Shown: positions 25,670-35,021 of the stretch, piece by piece
How positions within the stretch are numbered: position 1 is the stretch's first letter
Layout of the letters: the number at the start of each line of letters is the position of its first letter
Assembly: GCA_000720375.1 (NCBI GenBank)
Contig: JOAA01000006.1
Coordinates: forward strand, 124,001-188,000
Length of the DNA: 64,000 nucleotides
Source: Rhodococcus rhodnii
GTDB taxonomy: Bacteria > Actinomycetota > Actinomycetes > Mycobacteriales > Pseudonocardiaceae
Direction: 5' to 3'
Translations under genes and position numbers: made by a program
Notes under the pieces: model-generated
What the model was told of the DNA's origin: nothing
The model's database searches: none
What the model saw: only the letters and a program-made list of their open reading frames with translations

Positions 25670-27205
25670 TCAGCTGGTCAGGACGGACATGGGCACGCCG
25701 AAGTAGAGCTGCACGAAGCGCGGCAGCCGATACCGGCCGAACTCGATCGGTTCGATCAGGTGCACGTCCGCGAGCGACTCCATCGCCAACTCGACCGCGT
25801 CCGGCGTAAGCCCGGACATCGCAGCCACGTCGGCAGTCCTGATCTCGGCGGTGTCCCGGCGCACGAGCCGCAGCAGGAGCCACTCCTCCACGGCGCCGAG
25901 CTCCTGCTGTGCCCGGACCAACGGCGCCAGTATCGCCTGGCAGTCCACCGGAGTGACGTCACCGGCCGCCTTTTCCTCGCACAGCTGCCGCAGCAGCATC
26001 TCGACCGTCCATGTTGGACGAGAAGCGAGCTTCCCGCCGAGCACCCGGATCGGGAGCGGCAAGCGGGACACACGGTCCAGCAACTTCGCCACCTGCTCGG
26101 GTTCGGCGTCCACCCGGTGCCCGATGGCCGTGCGCAGGAACGCCAGCGCGTCCTGTGGTGTCAGTCCGGCGACGTTCACCCACGTCACGCCCGGCAGCTC
26201 ATTCAGCCTGCGCACGCTGGTGAGGATCATCGCCGAGCCCGGCGTCGCGAGGTCACGGACGTCCGCGGCCCGCCGGACGTCGTCCACGATCACCAGGAAC
26301 CGCTTGCCGCGCGCCTTTTCCCGCCACAGCGCGGCTTTGTCGCCCGTGGGGTTCTCCACGCCGACCGCGCGCAGCAGCTCGCCCGCGACGTCCGTCGAGC
26401 GGACGAACAGCTGTCCGTCCGGGAATCGGTGTTTGACGAGGTGCCCAACCCTGGTCGCCAGCGTGGTCTTGCCGCTGCCGTGCATCCCGGTGATGCCGAC
26501 GGTGCCCGGCAGTGCGTTGAGAACCTGCGCGATCTCGGTTTCCCGTCCGGTGAAGTCGGCCAGGTCCAACGGTAGTTGCTCGGGCCGGTACACGTACTTG
26601 AGGTCGCCGCGCAGGATGGACTCATGCAGCCCGCGCAGCTCGGGCCCCGGCTCGATGCCGAGCTCCTGGTTGAGGATCGAGCGCGCCTCGTGGAACTGGT
26701 CGAGCGCCTCCGCTTGCCTGCCGTCCCGGTAGAGGGCGTACATCAGCAGGGCGCGCGGACGTTCGCGCAGCGGGTGCGCGGCGGTGTGTTTCTGCAGCTC
26801 CAGCACATCGAGTTCGCGTTCGAGCCAGTCCTCACGAGCCTTGAGCCGCTGCTGGGCCAGCCGGACGCGCTGCGCGTCGAAGTACGCCGACTGCAGGCCT
26901 TCCAACGGCTCGCCCAGGCAGTCGTCCACGATCTGCGCGTTGACCCCGTAGCCACCGTTGGCCGACTTCACTTCCAGCTCAGGCAGCGTGCGGCGGAGCC
27001 TGTACATGTACGTGCGCAGTGCCATCACCGCACTGGGCGTGGGGTCGTCCCAGACCATGCCGATCAGCTTGTCGTTGCTCAGCCAGACACCGTTGTTCAG
27101 TAGCAACGCGGCGAGAACGGCGCGCTGCTGGCGCGGCCCCAACGGGACTTCCTCACCGTCTCGGCACGCGCGGACCGGACCCATCAGGGAGAAGCGCAGG
27201 CTCAT
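25670..27205 (-). CDS. SARP/AfsR-type regulator (BTAD plus NB-ARC)
   Basis: About 511 residues from ATG 27205 (MSLRFSLMGPVRA is the family start; an in-frame ATG at 27280 has a GGGGAG upstream). The N-terminal OmpR-type winged helix is followed by a bacterial transcriptional activation domain (ALLMYALYRDGRQAEALDQFHEARSILNQELGIEPGPELRGLHESIL). Then comes an NB-ARC ATPase with GMHGSGKTTLA (Walker A) and FLVIVDDV (Walker B). It lacks the long TPR region of full AfsR. It is divergent from another AfsR-like gene, so the two probably share a promoter region. Confidence 0.85.
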   Translation of the reverse strand: MSLRFSLMGPVRACRDGEEVPLGPRQQRAVLAALLLNNGVWLSNDKLIGMVWDDPTPSAVMALRTYMYRLRRTLPELEVKSANGGYGVNAQIVDDCLGEPLEGLQSAYFDAQRVRLAQQRLKAREDWLERELDVLELQKHTAAHPLRERPRALLMYALYRDGRQAEALDQFHEARSILNQELGIEPGPELRGLHESILRGDLKYVYRPEQLPLDLADFTGRETEIAQVLNALPGTVGITGMHGSGKTTLATRVGHLVKHRFPDGQLFVRSTDVAGELLRAVGVENPTGDKAALWREKARGKRFLVIVDDVRRAADVRDLATPGSAMILTSVRRLNELPGVTWVNVAGLTPQDALAFLRTAIGHRVDAEPEQVAKLLDRVSRLPLPIRVLGGKLASRPTWTVEMLLRQLCEEKAAGDVTPVDCQAILAPLVRAQQELGAVEEWLLLRLVRRDTAEIRTADVAAMSGLTPDAVELAMESLADVHLIEPIEFGRYRLPRFVQLYFGVPMSVLTS

Positions 27206-27325
27206 GCACTGCGACAACGCCTGGTGCCCTGGTTCACTTCCCCGGGAACCGCTCGACACGCGCTCGATGTTCACCTTCATGCGAACCAGACCAGCTCCCC
27301 GATCGCCCATGACAGAATCAGCCGG

Positions 27326-30300
27326 GTGCAAATCGGGGTGCTTGGATCATTCGAGGTTCGTACGGACGACGGCACCTTCGCCGATGTGCCGGGTGCCCGG
27401 TTGCGTGCGCTGCTGATCGCCCTCGCGCTGGATCCGGGCCGGATCGTCCCGAAAGCCACGCTCATCGACTGGATCTGGGGTGAGAACCCGCCGGCCGACG
27501 CGGCGAACGCCTTGCAGCGCTTGGTTTCCCGGCTGCGGAAGGCACTGCCGGAACGGGGTTTGGTCGAAGGGCTGACGGACGGCTACCGGTTGACGGTGCA
27601 GCCGGACGCTGTCGACGCCGTGCGATTCGAACGCCTCGTCGGGCAAGCTCGCGGTGGTGATGATCCACAGCAGGTGAAACTGCTGCGTGAGGCCCTTGGA
27701 CTGTGGCGCGGCGCGGCCATGCAGGACGTTGGCCTGCAGGACAGTGAGGCATTCGACGCGGCCGTCACCCGGCTCGAAGGACTGCGCCTCGCCGCGCTGG
27801 AGGACCGGTTCGACGCGGAGATCAGCCTCGGCCACGGTGCCGAACTGGTCACTGAGCTGACCGACTTGGTGGCCGCGCATCCGATGCGAGAGCGGCTTGT
27901 CGCCGCCCTGATGCGTGCCCTCGGCGCGGCCGGCCGCAGCTCCGAGGCGCTAGTCGTGTATCAGCGTGCACGGGAAGCGCTTGCCGACGAACTGGGCGCC
28001 GATCCGTCACCGGAGCTGTCGGCGTTGCACGTCGCGCTGTTGCGGGGCGAGGTGGGGCGCCGGGAGACGACCCGCAACACCAACCTGCGTGCCGAGTTGA
28101 CCAGCTACGTCGGCAAGGAAGCCGATGTCGCCGCGGTGCGTGACCTCGTCGCCGAGCATCGGCTGACCACCTTGATCGGGCCGGGAGGCACGGGCAAAAC
28201 GAGGCTGGCCACGGAAACCGTGCGCACGTTGCTCGGCGACCTGCCGGACGGGGCCTGGCTGGTGGAGCTCGCGGCCATCAGCGCCGACGGTGACGTGGCA
28301 CAGGCGACGCTCGCCGCGCTCGGGCAGCGGGACGGGTTGCTCGGCGGAGCGCCGGACGCCGACCCGACAGACCGGGTCATCGCCGCGATCCGTGATCGCC
28401 AGGTGCTGCTGATCCTGGACAACTGCGAGCACGTGATCGAGTCGGCGGCGGCGTTCGCCCATCGAGTGCTCGGCGAGTGCCAGCGGCTGCGGATCCTGGC
28501 GACGAGCAGGGAACCGCTCGGCATCACCGGTGAGGAGCTGTGGCAGGTCGCGCCGCTGGCGCTGCCCGGGCAGCGGGACTCCCCCGCCCAGATCGAGTCC
28601 TCGCCGGCCGTCCAGCTGTTGCGGGACCGGGCGACCGCGGTGCGCAAGGACCTCGTGATCGACGCTCCTACGTTGTCGACGATGGCCCGTGTCTGCCGGG
28701 CGCTGGACGGAATGCCGTTGGCCATCGAACTGGCCGCGGCCAGGTTGCGCACCATGTCACTGGACCAGCTCGCCAATCGGCTCGACGACGTGTTCCGCCT
28801 GCTGACCGGCGGTAGCCGGACGGCACTGCCACGGCATCGGACGCTGCGCGCGGTGATCGACTGGAGCTGGGAACCGCTCACCGAGGCCGAACGGATGGTC
28901 CTGCGCAGGCTTTCGGTGTTCTCCGGTGGTGCGAGCCTGGAAGCGGCCGAGTGGGTCTGCGCGGGCGACGCGGTGGAAGTACTCGACTTGCTGACCGCGT
29001 TGACCGAGAAATCGTTGCTGGTCACCGAAGGCGACGTGGCGCCGCGCTACCGGATGCTCGGCACGATCAAGGAGTACGCCGCCCAGCGCCTCGCCGAGGC
29101 GGGGGAATCGGATTCCGCGCGCCGCGCGCATCTGGCGTATTTCACCGACTTGGTCGAAACCGCGGAGCCGCATCTTCGCAGCGCCGAGCAACTGGAATGG
29201 CTTGCCACACTTGATGTCGAGCACGACAACATCGTTGCCGCGATGCGTGGTGCGCTCGCGGCCGGTGAAGCGCAAGGGGCCATGCGCCTCGCGGCGTCTG
29301 CCAGCTGGTACTGGTGGCTCGGCGGGCACAAGACCATCGGCAACGAGCTGACCATGGCGGCCGTCGCCTTGCCCGGCGAGGTGACCGACGAGGTCCGGGC
29401 CTTGGTGTATTTGTTCGTCGTGCAGTTCGGGGTGTCCGGACGCAGCGGCCAGCACGACGTGGCGGAGTGGATCCGTGAGGCGCACCGGATCAGCCAGCGT
29501 GTCACGAACGGTCACCCGATGCTGAAGGTCGCCGCCCCACTGGAACGCCTGCTGCACACACCAGACGCGGCCCTGACCGCGTTCGAACCGCTGCTCACCG
29601 ACGACGAGCCCTGGATACGTGCGTTGGCCCTGATCCAGCTCGGCAAGCAGCGGATCATGTTCGGCGATGGCGGCCGGGAAGCGGACGCCCATCTCGAGAT
29701 GGCGCTCGCCGAGGTTCGCGCGATCGGCGAACGGTGGGCGATTTCGTTCGCCTTGATCGAACTGGCGAGCCGAATCGCCGTGCGCGGCGAGTTCGCCGAT
29801 GCGTGTGAGTACTACGAGCAAGCGATCGCAGCCGTCACAGAGGTCGGTGCGCTCGAGGACGTCGTGGGGATGCGGTCATACCAGGCCCGGCTGTACTGGC
29901 TACTGGGCGACAAGGAGGCGAGCGCGGCTGCCATCGCGGAAGCCCAACGGGCCGCAGAGCAGGTCGCCTGGCCCAACGCGCTCGCAGAACTGGCCCTGGC
30001 GAAGGCAGAGCTCGCACGCTGGAACGGCGACAGCGAGGAGGCGTACCGCCAGCTCGGCGTCGCGACAGCCACGCTGGGCCGCGACGCCGCGTTGGCCAAC
30101 TACCGCGCGCCGATCCAAGACCTGCTCGGCTACCTGGCCGACGATCTCGACAAGGCTCGTGAACATCGTGTCGCGGCCTTCGAGGCAGCGCACGAGGCCA
30201 ACGCCCCACTGGTCGCGGGGATACTCGTCGGCATCGCGGACCTGGCTCTGCGTCAGGAACAGTTCGAGCAGGCAGCACGGCTGCTGGCGGCGAGCACAAG

Positions 30301-30454
30301 CGTGCGCGGCCTGCCGGATCATTCCCAACCCGACGCGGCCAGGATCGAACAGGCCGCCCGGAGTCACCTCGGCGACACGCGGTTCGCCGAGGCGTCCGAG
30401 GAAGGCACACAGGCGGACTGGCGTGAGCTGGTCACGGTCACACTCGGCCGGTGA
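27326..30454 (+). CDS. AfsR-type regulator with BTAD, NB-ARC and TPR domains
   Basis: About 1042 residues from GTG 27326 (VQIGVLGSFEVRTDDG, the typical start; no strong ribosome site). Order: winged helix (1-95), BTAD (about 100-250), NTPase with LIGPGGTGKTRLATE (Walker A), LLILDNCEHVI (Walker B) and LATSREPLGITGE (sensor). A C-terminal helical TPR region follows. This architecture belongs to the large LuxR/AfsR group often near secondary metabolism genes, although none are in view. Its 3' end overlaps the convergent small gene by 17 nt. Confidence 0.9.
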   Translation: MQIGVLGSFEVRTDDGTFADVPGARLRALLIALALDPGRIVPKATLIDWIWGENPPADAANALQRLVSRLRKALPERGLVEGLTDGYRLTVQPDAVDAVRFERLVGQARGGDDPQQVKLLREALGLWRGAAMQDVGLQDSEAFDAAVTRLEGLRLAALEDRFDAEISLGHGAELVTELTDLVAAHPMRERLVAALMRALGAAGRSSEALVVYQRAREALADELGADPSPELSALHVALLRGEVGRRETTRNTNLRAELTSYVGKEADVAAVRDLVAEHRLTTLIGPGGTGKTRLATETVRTLLGDLPDGAWLVELAAISADGDVAQATLAALGQRDGLLGGAPDADPTDRVIAAIRDRQVLLILDNCEHVIESAAAFAHRVLGECQRLRILATSREPLGITGEELWQVAPLALPGQRDSPAQIESSPAVQLLRDRATAVRKDLVIDAPTLSTMARVCRALDGMPLAIELAAARLRTMSLDQLANRLDDVFRLLTGGSRTALPRHRTLRAVIDWSWEPLTEAERMVLRRLSVFSGGASLEAAEWVCAGDAVEVLDLLTALTEKSLLVTEGDVAPRYRMLGTIKEYAAQRLAEAGESDSARRAHLAYFTDLVETAEPHLRSAEQLEWLATLDVEHDNIVAAMRGALAAGEAQGAMRLAASASWYWWLGGHKTIGNELTMAAVALPGEVTDEVRALVYLFVVQFGVSGRSGQHDVAEWIREAHRISQRVTNGHPMLKVAAPLERLLHTPDAALTAFEPLLTDDEPWIRALALIQLGKQRIMFGDGGREADAHLEMALAEVRAIGERWAISFALIELASRIAVRGEFADACEYYEQAIAAVTEVGALEDVVGMRSYQARLYWLLGDKEASAAAIAEAQRAAEQVAWPNALAELALAKAELARWNGDSEEAYRQLGVATATLGRDAALANYRAPIQDLLGYLADDLDKAREHRVAAFEAAHEANAPLVAGILVGIADLALRQEQFEQAARLLAASTSVRGLPDHSQPDAARIEQAARSHLGDTRFAEASEEGTQADWRELVTVTLGR

Positions 30455-30878
30455 GCTCCGTCTCCGACCACGCCCGGACATGGGTCAGTGCCGGTTCCAG
30501 CACAGTCGCCAGGAGGGCACGCAGCCGGTCGGCGTGGTCGAATGCGAACCATCCGCTTCTCAATCTGCTGCGCAGCACCGGATTGTCGGCGTATAGCTCG
30601 CTAAGCTTGTTGCGGCCCAACGCTTTCTGAAGGGTGTACGGGATGACTTGCATCCGGGACTCCGGCGGAACCTTGCCCCAGTCGTCCTTTTTGGAGCTGT
30701 CCGTCACGTCCAGCAGGAATCCCCAGCCCAGCTGAGGATCCCAGCCGAACTTGTCGAGCAGGACCTTGACGTGCACGCCGTTGACCAAGCGGTAGTTGCC
30801 ACGATTCCCGGTGAAACCGGCGCGCCGCACCACTTCGTCGAACTCGCGCAGGACCTCGTCCACATCCGCCCGTTTCAT
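30438..30878 (-). CDS. Small hypothetical protein (Trp/Lys-rich helical)
   Basis: 146 residues, ATG 30878 with GGAGG at good spacing. It begins MKRADVDEVLREFDEVVRRAG. The middle (KVLLDKFGWDPQLGWGFLLDVTDSS) has beta/Trp features reminiscent of DUF4304-type proteins, but I cannot assign it. The 3' end overlaps the AfsR-like gene. Confidence 0.7.
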   Translation of the reverse strand: MKRADVDEVLREFDEVVRRAGFTGNRGNYRLVNGVHVKVLLDKFGWDPQLGWGFLLDVTDSSKKDDWGKVPPESRMQVIPYTLQKALGRNKLSELYADNPVLRSRLRSGWFAFDHADRLRALLATVLEPALTHVRAWSETELTGRV

Positions 30879-30904
30879 GGCGCTACCTCCGGAGCCGAAC
30901 GTCG

Positions 30905-31651
30905 TCAGCGATCGGGCAGGCTGAGTTTCAGTCTGCGCGCCGCGCCATCCAACACAATGGACAGGCCGTGGCGGAACCGGTCGCGTTCGGATGTGTCGCC
31001 GATGAGTCGGGGAAACACCTCACGGGGATCCTTGCCGCCCAACAGCGCCTGGGTGTGCGGGAACTCGCCGGTCGCGTATTGGGTTTCGGCGAATCGGATG
31101 GCATCCTCGATCATCTCGTCGTCCATCGGGCTGCCGGCCGCGCGGAACTCCGCTGCCCGCAGCACATTGCCGTGCACGTAATCGTCCACTGTGGCGATCA
31201 GCGCGAACTTGGCCGCCGGGTCCAGGCCTGTGCCGGCCAGTGCGGCGAGTGACTGTTCGAAGTGCCGCATGGCGTTGGGTCCGGCCGGCGCGTTCTGCAG
31301 GGACTGCAGCGCCCATGGGTGGCGCATAAGGACGTCCCAGGTGCGCTGCGCGACGGCGGTGAGTGCGTCGTACCAATGGGCCGGGAACTCGTCGGCCGGG
31401 ATCAGGACCTCACCCATGATCGCGTCGTCCATCAGTGCGATCAGCTCGTCCTTGGTGCGGACGTAGTAGTAGAGGGTCATCGTTCCCGCGCCCAATTCGC
31501 TGGCGACGCGGCGCATGGACACCGCGGCGAAGCCCTCGGTGTCGGCGATGGCCAGTGCGGTCGAGGCGATCTGGTCACGGGTGAACTTCGGCCGGCGGGT
31601 GCCGGGCTGCGCTCGGGTCCAGATCAGTGCCGAGTCATCGCCGCTTGCCAT
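30905..31651 (-). CDS. TetR-family regulator with tetracycline-repressor-type C-domain
   Basis: 248 residues. Helix-turn-helix FTRDQIASTALAIADTEGFAAVSMRRVASELGAGTMTLYYYVRTKDELIALM sits near the N-terminus. The C-terminal domain (DALTAVAQRTWDVLMRHPWALQSL) is of the TetR_C type that binds drugs or small aromatics. It is divergent from the FAD monooxygenase gene, with three operator-like repeats between them, the first overlapping its own start codon, arguing for autoregulation. Confidence 0.9.
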   Translation of the reverse strand: MASGDDSALIWTRAQPGTRRPKFTRDQIASTALAIADTEGFAAVSMRRVASELGAGTMTLYYYVRTKDELIALMDDAIMGEVLIPADEFPAHWYDALTAVAQRTWDVLMRHPWALQSLQNAPAGPNAMRHFEQSLAALAGTGLDPAAKFALIATVDDYVHGNVLRAAEFRAAGSPMDDEMIEDAIRFAETQYATGEFPHTQALLGGKDPREVFPRLIGDTSERDRFRHGLSIVLDGAARRLKLSLPDR

Positions 31652-31712
31652 TCGTACACCGTACCGTTAGCGTAGTTCGTACGTCGTACGACGATTTCGT
31701 ACATGATACGAA
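31651..31712. promoter_or_regulatory. Three TTCGTA-N5-TACGAA-type operators
   Basis: Site A (31651-31667) is TTCGTA-N5-TACCGT. Site B (31676-31692) is TTCGTA-N5-TACGAC. Site C (31696-31712) is TTCGTA-N5-TACGAA, a perfect dyad. Centre-to-centre spacings are 25 and 20 bp. They fill the TetR/monooxygenase gap and end 13 bp before the monooxygenase start at 31726. Confidence 0.75.
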
Positions 31713-31725
31713 CAGGGGCTGGATC

Positions 31726-33231
31726 ATGATCGATGTACTAGTCGTCGGAGCAGGTCCGACGGGACTCACCCTCGCCTGCGAGCTCGCGGTGCGCGGCCTC
31801 CGGTCGCGGATCGTCGACCGGGCCGAGGCCTTCTTCGGCGGCTCGCGCGCCGACGGCATCCAGCCGAGAACCATGGAGGTCTTCGCCGATATCGGAACCC
31901 TCGACCCGATACTCGCCAGCGGCGATCTCGGCATGGTGATCCGTGCCTACCAAGGTGACGAGGTCGTCTGGGAGGGCCAGATGTCCGAGCCGACCGAACC
32001 GACGCCGTCTGTGCCGTACCCGAACATCTGGTTCGTGCCCCAGTTCCGCACCGAGGCGATCCTGCGCGAGCGGCTCGCCGAGTTGGGCGGGCGCGTCGAA
32101 CTGTCGACCGAACTGACCGGCTTCACCCAGGACACCGACGGAGTGACCGCCACGCTGACCACCAACGGGACGGTCGAGACCGTGCGTGCCCGGTATCTGG
32201 TGGGCGCGGACGGCGGGCGCAGCACAGTGCGCAAGCAACTCGGCATTCCCTTCCCCGGCACGACCGACGAGACCACGACGATGCTGTTCGCCGACGCGAG
32301 GGTGGACGGAATCAGCCACGACCACGGCCGGATCTGGCAAGTCGGTGACGGCGGCGTCTCGGTGGCCCCGCTGGCCGGCACCGAGCTGTTCGTCGTGGCG
32401 GCACGGCCACCAGCCGACGACGAGCCGATCCGCGACCACCTGCAGCGGCAGATCACCGAGTCCTCCGGCCGGACCGACATCCTGGTGCGTGAGGTCACCT
32501 GGCACACGACCTGGCGGGCCAACACCAGGCTGGCCGAGCGTTTCCGGGACGGCCGGGTCTTCCTCGCGGGCGACGCCGGGCACGTCCACCCGCCGACTGG
32601 CGGCCAAGGCATGAACACCGGCATCCAGGACGGCTACAACCTCGGCTGGAAGATCGCCGCCACACTGGCCGGAGCCCCGGACGTCCTACTGGACAGCTAC
32701 GAACCGGAACGACTGGCGGCAGCGCGCACCGCGTTGGACATCAGCACAGCACTGCTGGAGAAACACCAGCGCGGAGATGAGGACGCTCATATCCGTGGCC
32801 CGGAAGTGCACGGCCTTACGTTGCACTACCGCGGCGGTCCACTTTCGCTCGACGACCGTACCGAACCCGGCACCGTCAGGGCCGGCGACCGCGCACCGGA
32901 CGCGCCCGCCACCATGGACGGCCGGCCTGTCCGGCTGTTCGACCTATTTCGTGGTCCACATTGGACACTGTTGGTCTTCGGCACGCCGCCGCAGGAGCCA
33001 CTCGATCCCGCGCTGCGCGTCTACACCGTAGTCCGGCCAGGTGAGCCGGCTGGCGACAACACGGTGGTGGACAGCGACGGGCACATCCGAGCCGGCTACG
33101 ACGCGGACGACGGCACCCTCATGCTGATCCGTCCCGACGGCTACATCGGGTTGGTCACCGGCAGCAGTGATCGTGTGGCCGAGTACTGGACCGAGCTACA
33201 CGGCATCACCGAAATCGTCGCCCTGAGCTGA
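31726..33231 (+). CDS. FAD-dependent aromatic monooxygenase
   Basis: 501 residues, ATG 31726 with AGGGG upstream. VLVVGAGPTGLTLACELA is the FAD-binding GxGxxG fold. GADGGRSTVRKQLGI carries the DG motif. RVFLAGDAGHVHPPTGGQGMNTGIQDGYNLGWKIA carries the GD motif. The C-terminal thioredoxin-like tail (TLLVFGTPPQEPLDP) places it with class A hydroxylases such as polyketide hydroxylases and rifampicin monooxygenases. With a drug-type TetR repressor, it may be an inducible detoxification or tailoring enzyme (inference). Confidence 0.9.
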   Translation: MIDVLVVGAGPTGLTLACELAVRGLRSRIVDRAEAFFGGSRADGIQPRTMEVFADIGTLDPILASGDLGMVIRAYQGDEVVWEGQMSEPTEPTPSVPYPNIWFVPQFRTEAILRERLAELGGRVELSTELTGFTQDTDGVTATLTTNGTVETVRARYLVGADGGRSTVRKQLGIPFPGTTDETTTMLFADARVDGISHDHGRIWQVGDGGVSVAPLAGTELFVVAARPPADDEPIRDHLQRQITESSGRTDILVREVTWHTTWRANTRLAERFRDGRVFLAGDAGHVHPPTGGQGMNTGIQDGYNLGWKIAATLAGAPDVLLDSYEPERLAAARTALDISTALLEKHQRGDEDAHIRGPEVHGLTLHYRGGPLSLDDRTEPGTVRAGDRAPDAPATMDGRPVRLFDLFRGPHWTLLVFGTPPQEPLDPALRVYTVVRPGEPAGDNTVVDSDGHIRAGYDADDGTLMLIRPDGYIGLVTGSSDRVAEYWTELHGITEIVALS

Positions 33232-33249
33232 ACACTGCTTTGATGATCA

Positions 33250-33293
33250 GTGGACGCCAGGAGCGGCCCCCGATTGCCGCTCCTGGCGTCCAC
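33250..33293. terminator. Bidirectional terminator
   Basis: Perfect 17-bp stem (33250-33266 with 33277-33293) and 10-nt loop, between convergent stops at 33231 and 33298. One of the two longest perfect stems in the window. Confidence 0.8.
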
Positions 33294-33297
33294 GTCC

Positions 33298-34596
33298 TCA
33301 CTTCGTCGGCGTCGGGCTCGGGCTCGTCGGCGTGGACGAGGGCGCTGACGGCGGCGAAGAAGGAGGCGTTGATGTCGAAGGCACCGGCACAGAAGAAGGC
33401 GGCACAGAGGAAGGCGGCACGGAAGAAGGCGGCACGGAAGAAGGCGGCGTCACCTTGGGGATCGCCGCGCTGAACGGCACTTCCGTGTTCTCACGGCAAG
33501 CCCTCCGGTAACCGGTTTGGTTGCCCTGACTGTCGATGACGGGCGGCGAGTTCCGATCGATCTGCGGGCGCGGGAACCGGTTGTCCTCGCCGATCTTCTC
33601 CCGGTAGTCCGTCATGGTCTGACAGCCGTAGCGGGTGAGCATGATCGGCCGGCCCTGCTCGTCGTAGAGGAAGACGTCTGTCAGTGGCTTGCCGTCCGCG
33701 TCGAACGCGTAGATGTTCTCCACCTGTTTGCCGCCGTACGTCAACCTCTGATTGCCGTACTCATCCGTCGACGAGTAGTAGGACGTCGCGTTCTGGTACG
33801 GCGTGCGGTCGCCGACAAGGTCCACTGTGGCGCCGAGCCCACCGAGCAGTCCGCCGACCACGAACGTCGACACCGGCACGACCAGCCACAACAGCCTCCG
33901 GTCGCCGCCCACCCGTTGCCCGGCCCACACTGCCGCCACCCCCGCGGCGATCAGGAGCGGCATCAGCAGCACTGCCTGGCGGTGCCGCGCCATCAGCAGC
34001 AGTCCGAACACCACGAGCACCAACGCACACAGCACCCACCACGCCGGCTTCAGCGATCCGAGCCACCGAATCGCCCTCCCGGTGTCGCCCTTCTCCCTGG
34101 CACGGGACACAGTCGCGGCCAGCCACCTCATTTCCGGCAGCGCCATCACCGGCCCGACGCCGTCGCGCAGCAGCAAGGCAAGGCTGATCATGAACACCGG
34201 GGCAGGCAAACCCAGGCCCAGCAGCAGGTCCGGGTCGATATTGACGCCGGCCATGAAGGCCACCAGCCCGGAGGCGACCGCGGAGAGCACGAGTCCCCAC
34301 AGCGCGATCCGTGGCCGGACAAGCCCCTGTGTCGCCTTGGTCTTCTTGACCTCGGCCGGATCCGTGGCCGGTGGGTAGCCGCCGGCGGCGCGGAGTTCCG
34401 CGGCGTAGCTCTCCGGCGTGCCCAGCCGTTCGATCATGGCCTCGACGCGCGCGCCCGGCCCCAGCTCGGTCTCCAGTTCGGCCAGGTGCGGGCGGACGTC
34501 CTCGAGGATCTCCTCGACCTCGCTCGCGGGCAGGTCGGCGAGCGAGGTCCGGACCCGCGCCAGATACACCCGCACCGCGGTCGGCTTGTCACTCAT
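33298..34596 (-). CDS. HAAS-domain membrane protein with Pro/Ser repeat tail
   Basis: 432 residues, ATG 34596 with GGAGAAGG upstream. The N-terminus (YLARVRTSLADLPASEVEEILEDVRPHLAELETELG) is a HAAS/DUF1700-type cytoplasmic domain, a partner of PadR regulators. Several transmembrane helices follow (GLVLSAVASGLVAFMAG, PAPVFMISLALLL, WWVLCALVLVVFGLLLM, AVLLMPLLIAAGVAAVWAG, WLVVPVSTFVVGGLLGGL). Then there is an external domain with YD-like repeat language (YAFDADGKPLTDVFLYDEQGRP) and a tail of PPSSV repeats. Encoded right after its PadR regulator and a 27-codon linking ORF. Confidence 0.85.
   Translation of the reverse strand: MSDKPTAVRVYLARVRTSLADLPASEVEEILEDVRPHLAELETELGPGARVEAMIERLGTPESYAAELRAAGGYPPATDPAEVKKTKATQGLVRPRIALWGLVLSAVASGLVAFMAGVNIDPDLLLGLGLPAPVFMISLALLLRDGVGPVMALPEMRWLAATVSRAREKGDTGRAIRWLGSLKPAWWVLCALVLVVFGLLLMARHRQAVLLMPLLIAAGVAAVWAGQRVGGDRRLLWLVVPVSTFVVGGLLGGLGATVDLVGDRTPYQNATSYYSSTDEYGNQRLTYGGKQVENIYAFDADGKPLTDVFLYDEQGRPIMLTRYGCQTMTDYREKIGEDNRFPRPQIDRNSPPVIDSQGNQTGYRRACRENTEVPFSAAIPKVTPPSSVPPSSVPPSSVPPSSVPVPSTSTPPSSPPSAPSSTPTSPSPTPTK
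33386..33445 (-). repeat. Four 15-bp tandem repeats encoding PPSSV
   Basis: Four units of 15 bp (plus-strand form ggcacggaagaaggc with one or two substitutions) in the 3' end of the HAAS-protein gene. They encode a PPSSV spacer that probably varies in copy number between strains. Being a multiple of 3, copy changes keep the frame. Confidence 0.85.
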
Positions 34597-34676
34597 GCCT
34601 TCTCCTCGCTGTAGACCGCTTTGCCTTGCACGAGCGGACAAACTGGGCTGAATGATTCGCTCGCAAGCTCGTTCAT
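34593..34676 (-). CDS. 27-codon linking ORF between padR and the HAAS gene
   Basis: ATG at 34676 overlaps the PadR stop (ATGA). After 27 codons the TGA overlaps the ATG of the HAAS-protein gene, again as ATGA. It starts MNELASESF and ends VYSEEKA. Its last codons contain the GGAGAAGG ribosome site of the downstream gene. The double overlap suggests a translational-coupling ORF rather than a functional peptide, though a microprotein is possible. Confidence 0.5.
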   Translation of the reverse strand: MNELASESFSPVCPLVQGKAVYSEEKA

Positions 34677-34996
34677 GCGGCCTCCCCCAGAAGCGAGTTC
34701 ATCGTGGCAGCGAAGCTCAGCCAGGTCTTCCCGGACTCCGCGAGCCGGAGCCTGCCCGGCTCGTTCAGGCTGTAGTACTTGCGGTGCGGACCTTCTTCAC
34801 TGGGCACCACATACGACGTGAGCAGGCCTGCCTTGTACAGCCTGCGCAGCGTCCCGTACACCGACGCGTCCCCCACCTCGTCCAGGCCGCCCGCCCTGAG
34901 TCTTCGCAGGACGTCGTAGCCGTAGCCGTCCTCATCGCGGAGTACCGCGAGGACAGCGAGATCGAGCACGCCCTTGAGCAGCTGACTGATCTCCAC
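34673..34996 (-). CDS. PadR-family regulator
   Basis: 107 residues from GTG 34996 with GGAGG five bases upstream, the normal size for stand-alone PadR proteins. Winged helix: LLKGVLDLAVLAVLRDEDGYGYDVLRRLRAGGL, then DASVYGTLRRLYKAGLLTSYVVPSEEGPHRKYYSLNEPGRLRL. PadR regulators usually repress their own operon together with a HAAS-type membrane partner, as arranged here. Confidence 0.9.
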   Translation of the reverse strand: MEISQLLKGVLDLAVLAVLRDEDGYGYDVLRRLRAGGLDEVGDASVYGTLRRLYKAGLLTSYVVPSEEGPHRKYYSLNEPGRLRLAESGKTWLSFAATMNSLLGEAA

Positions 34997-35021
34997 CGCA
35001 CCCTCCAGTCTTACGCACGAG

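Noticed and set aside
33386..33445. 15-bp tandem repeats as a CRISPR or integration site
   Set aside because: No spacers and perfectly in frame within a Pro/Ser-rich tail; it is a coding minisatellite.
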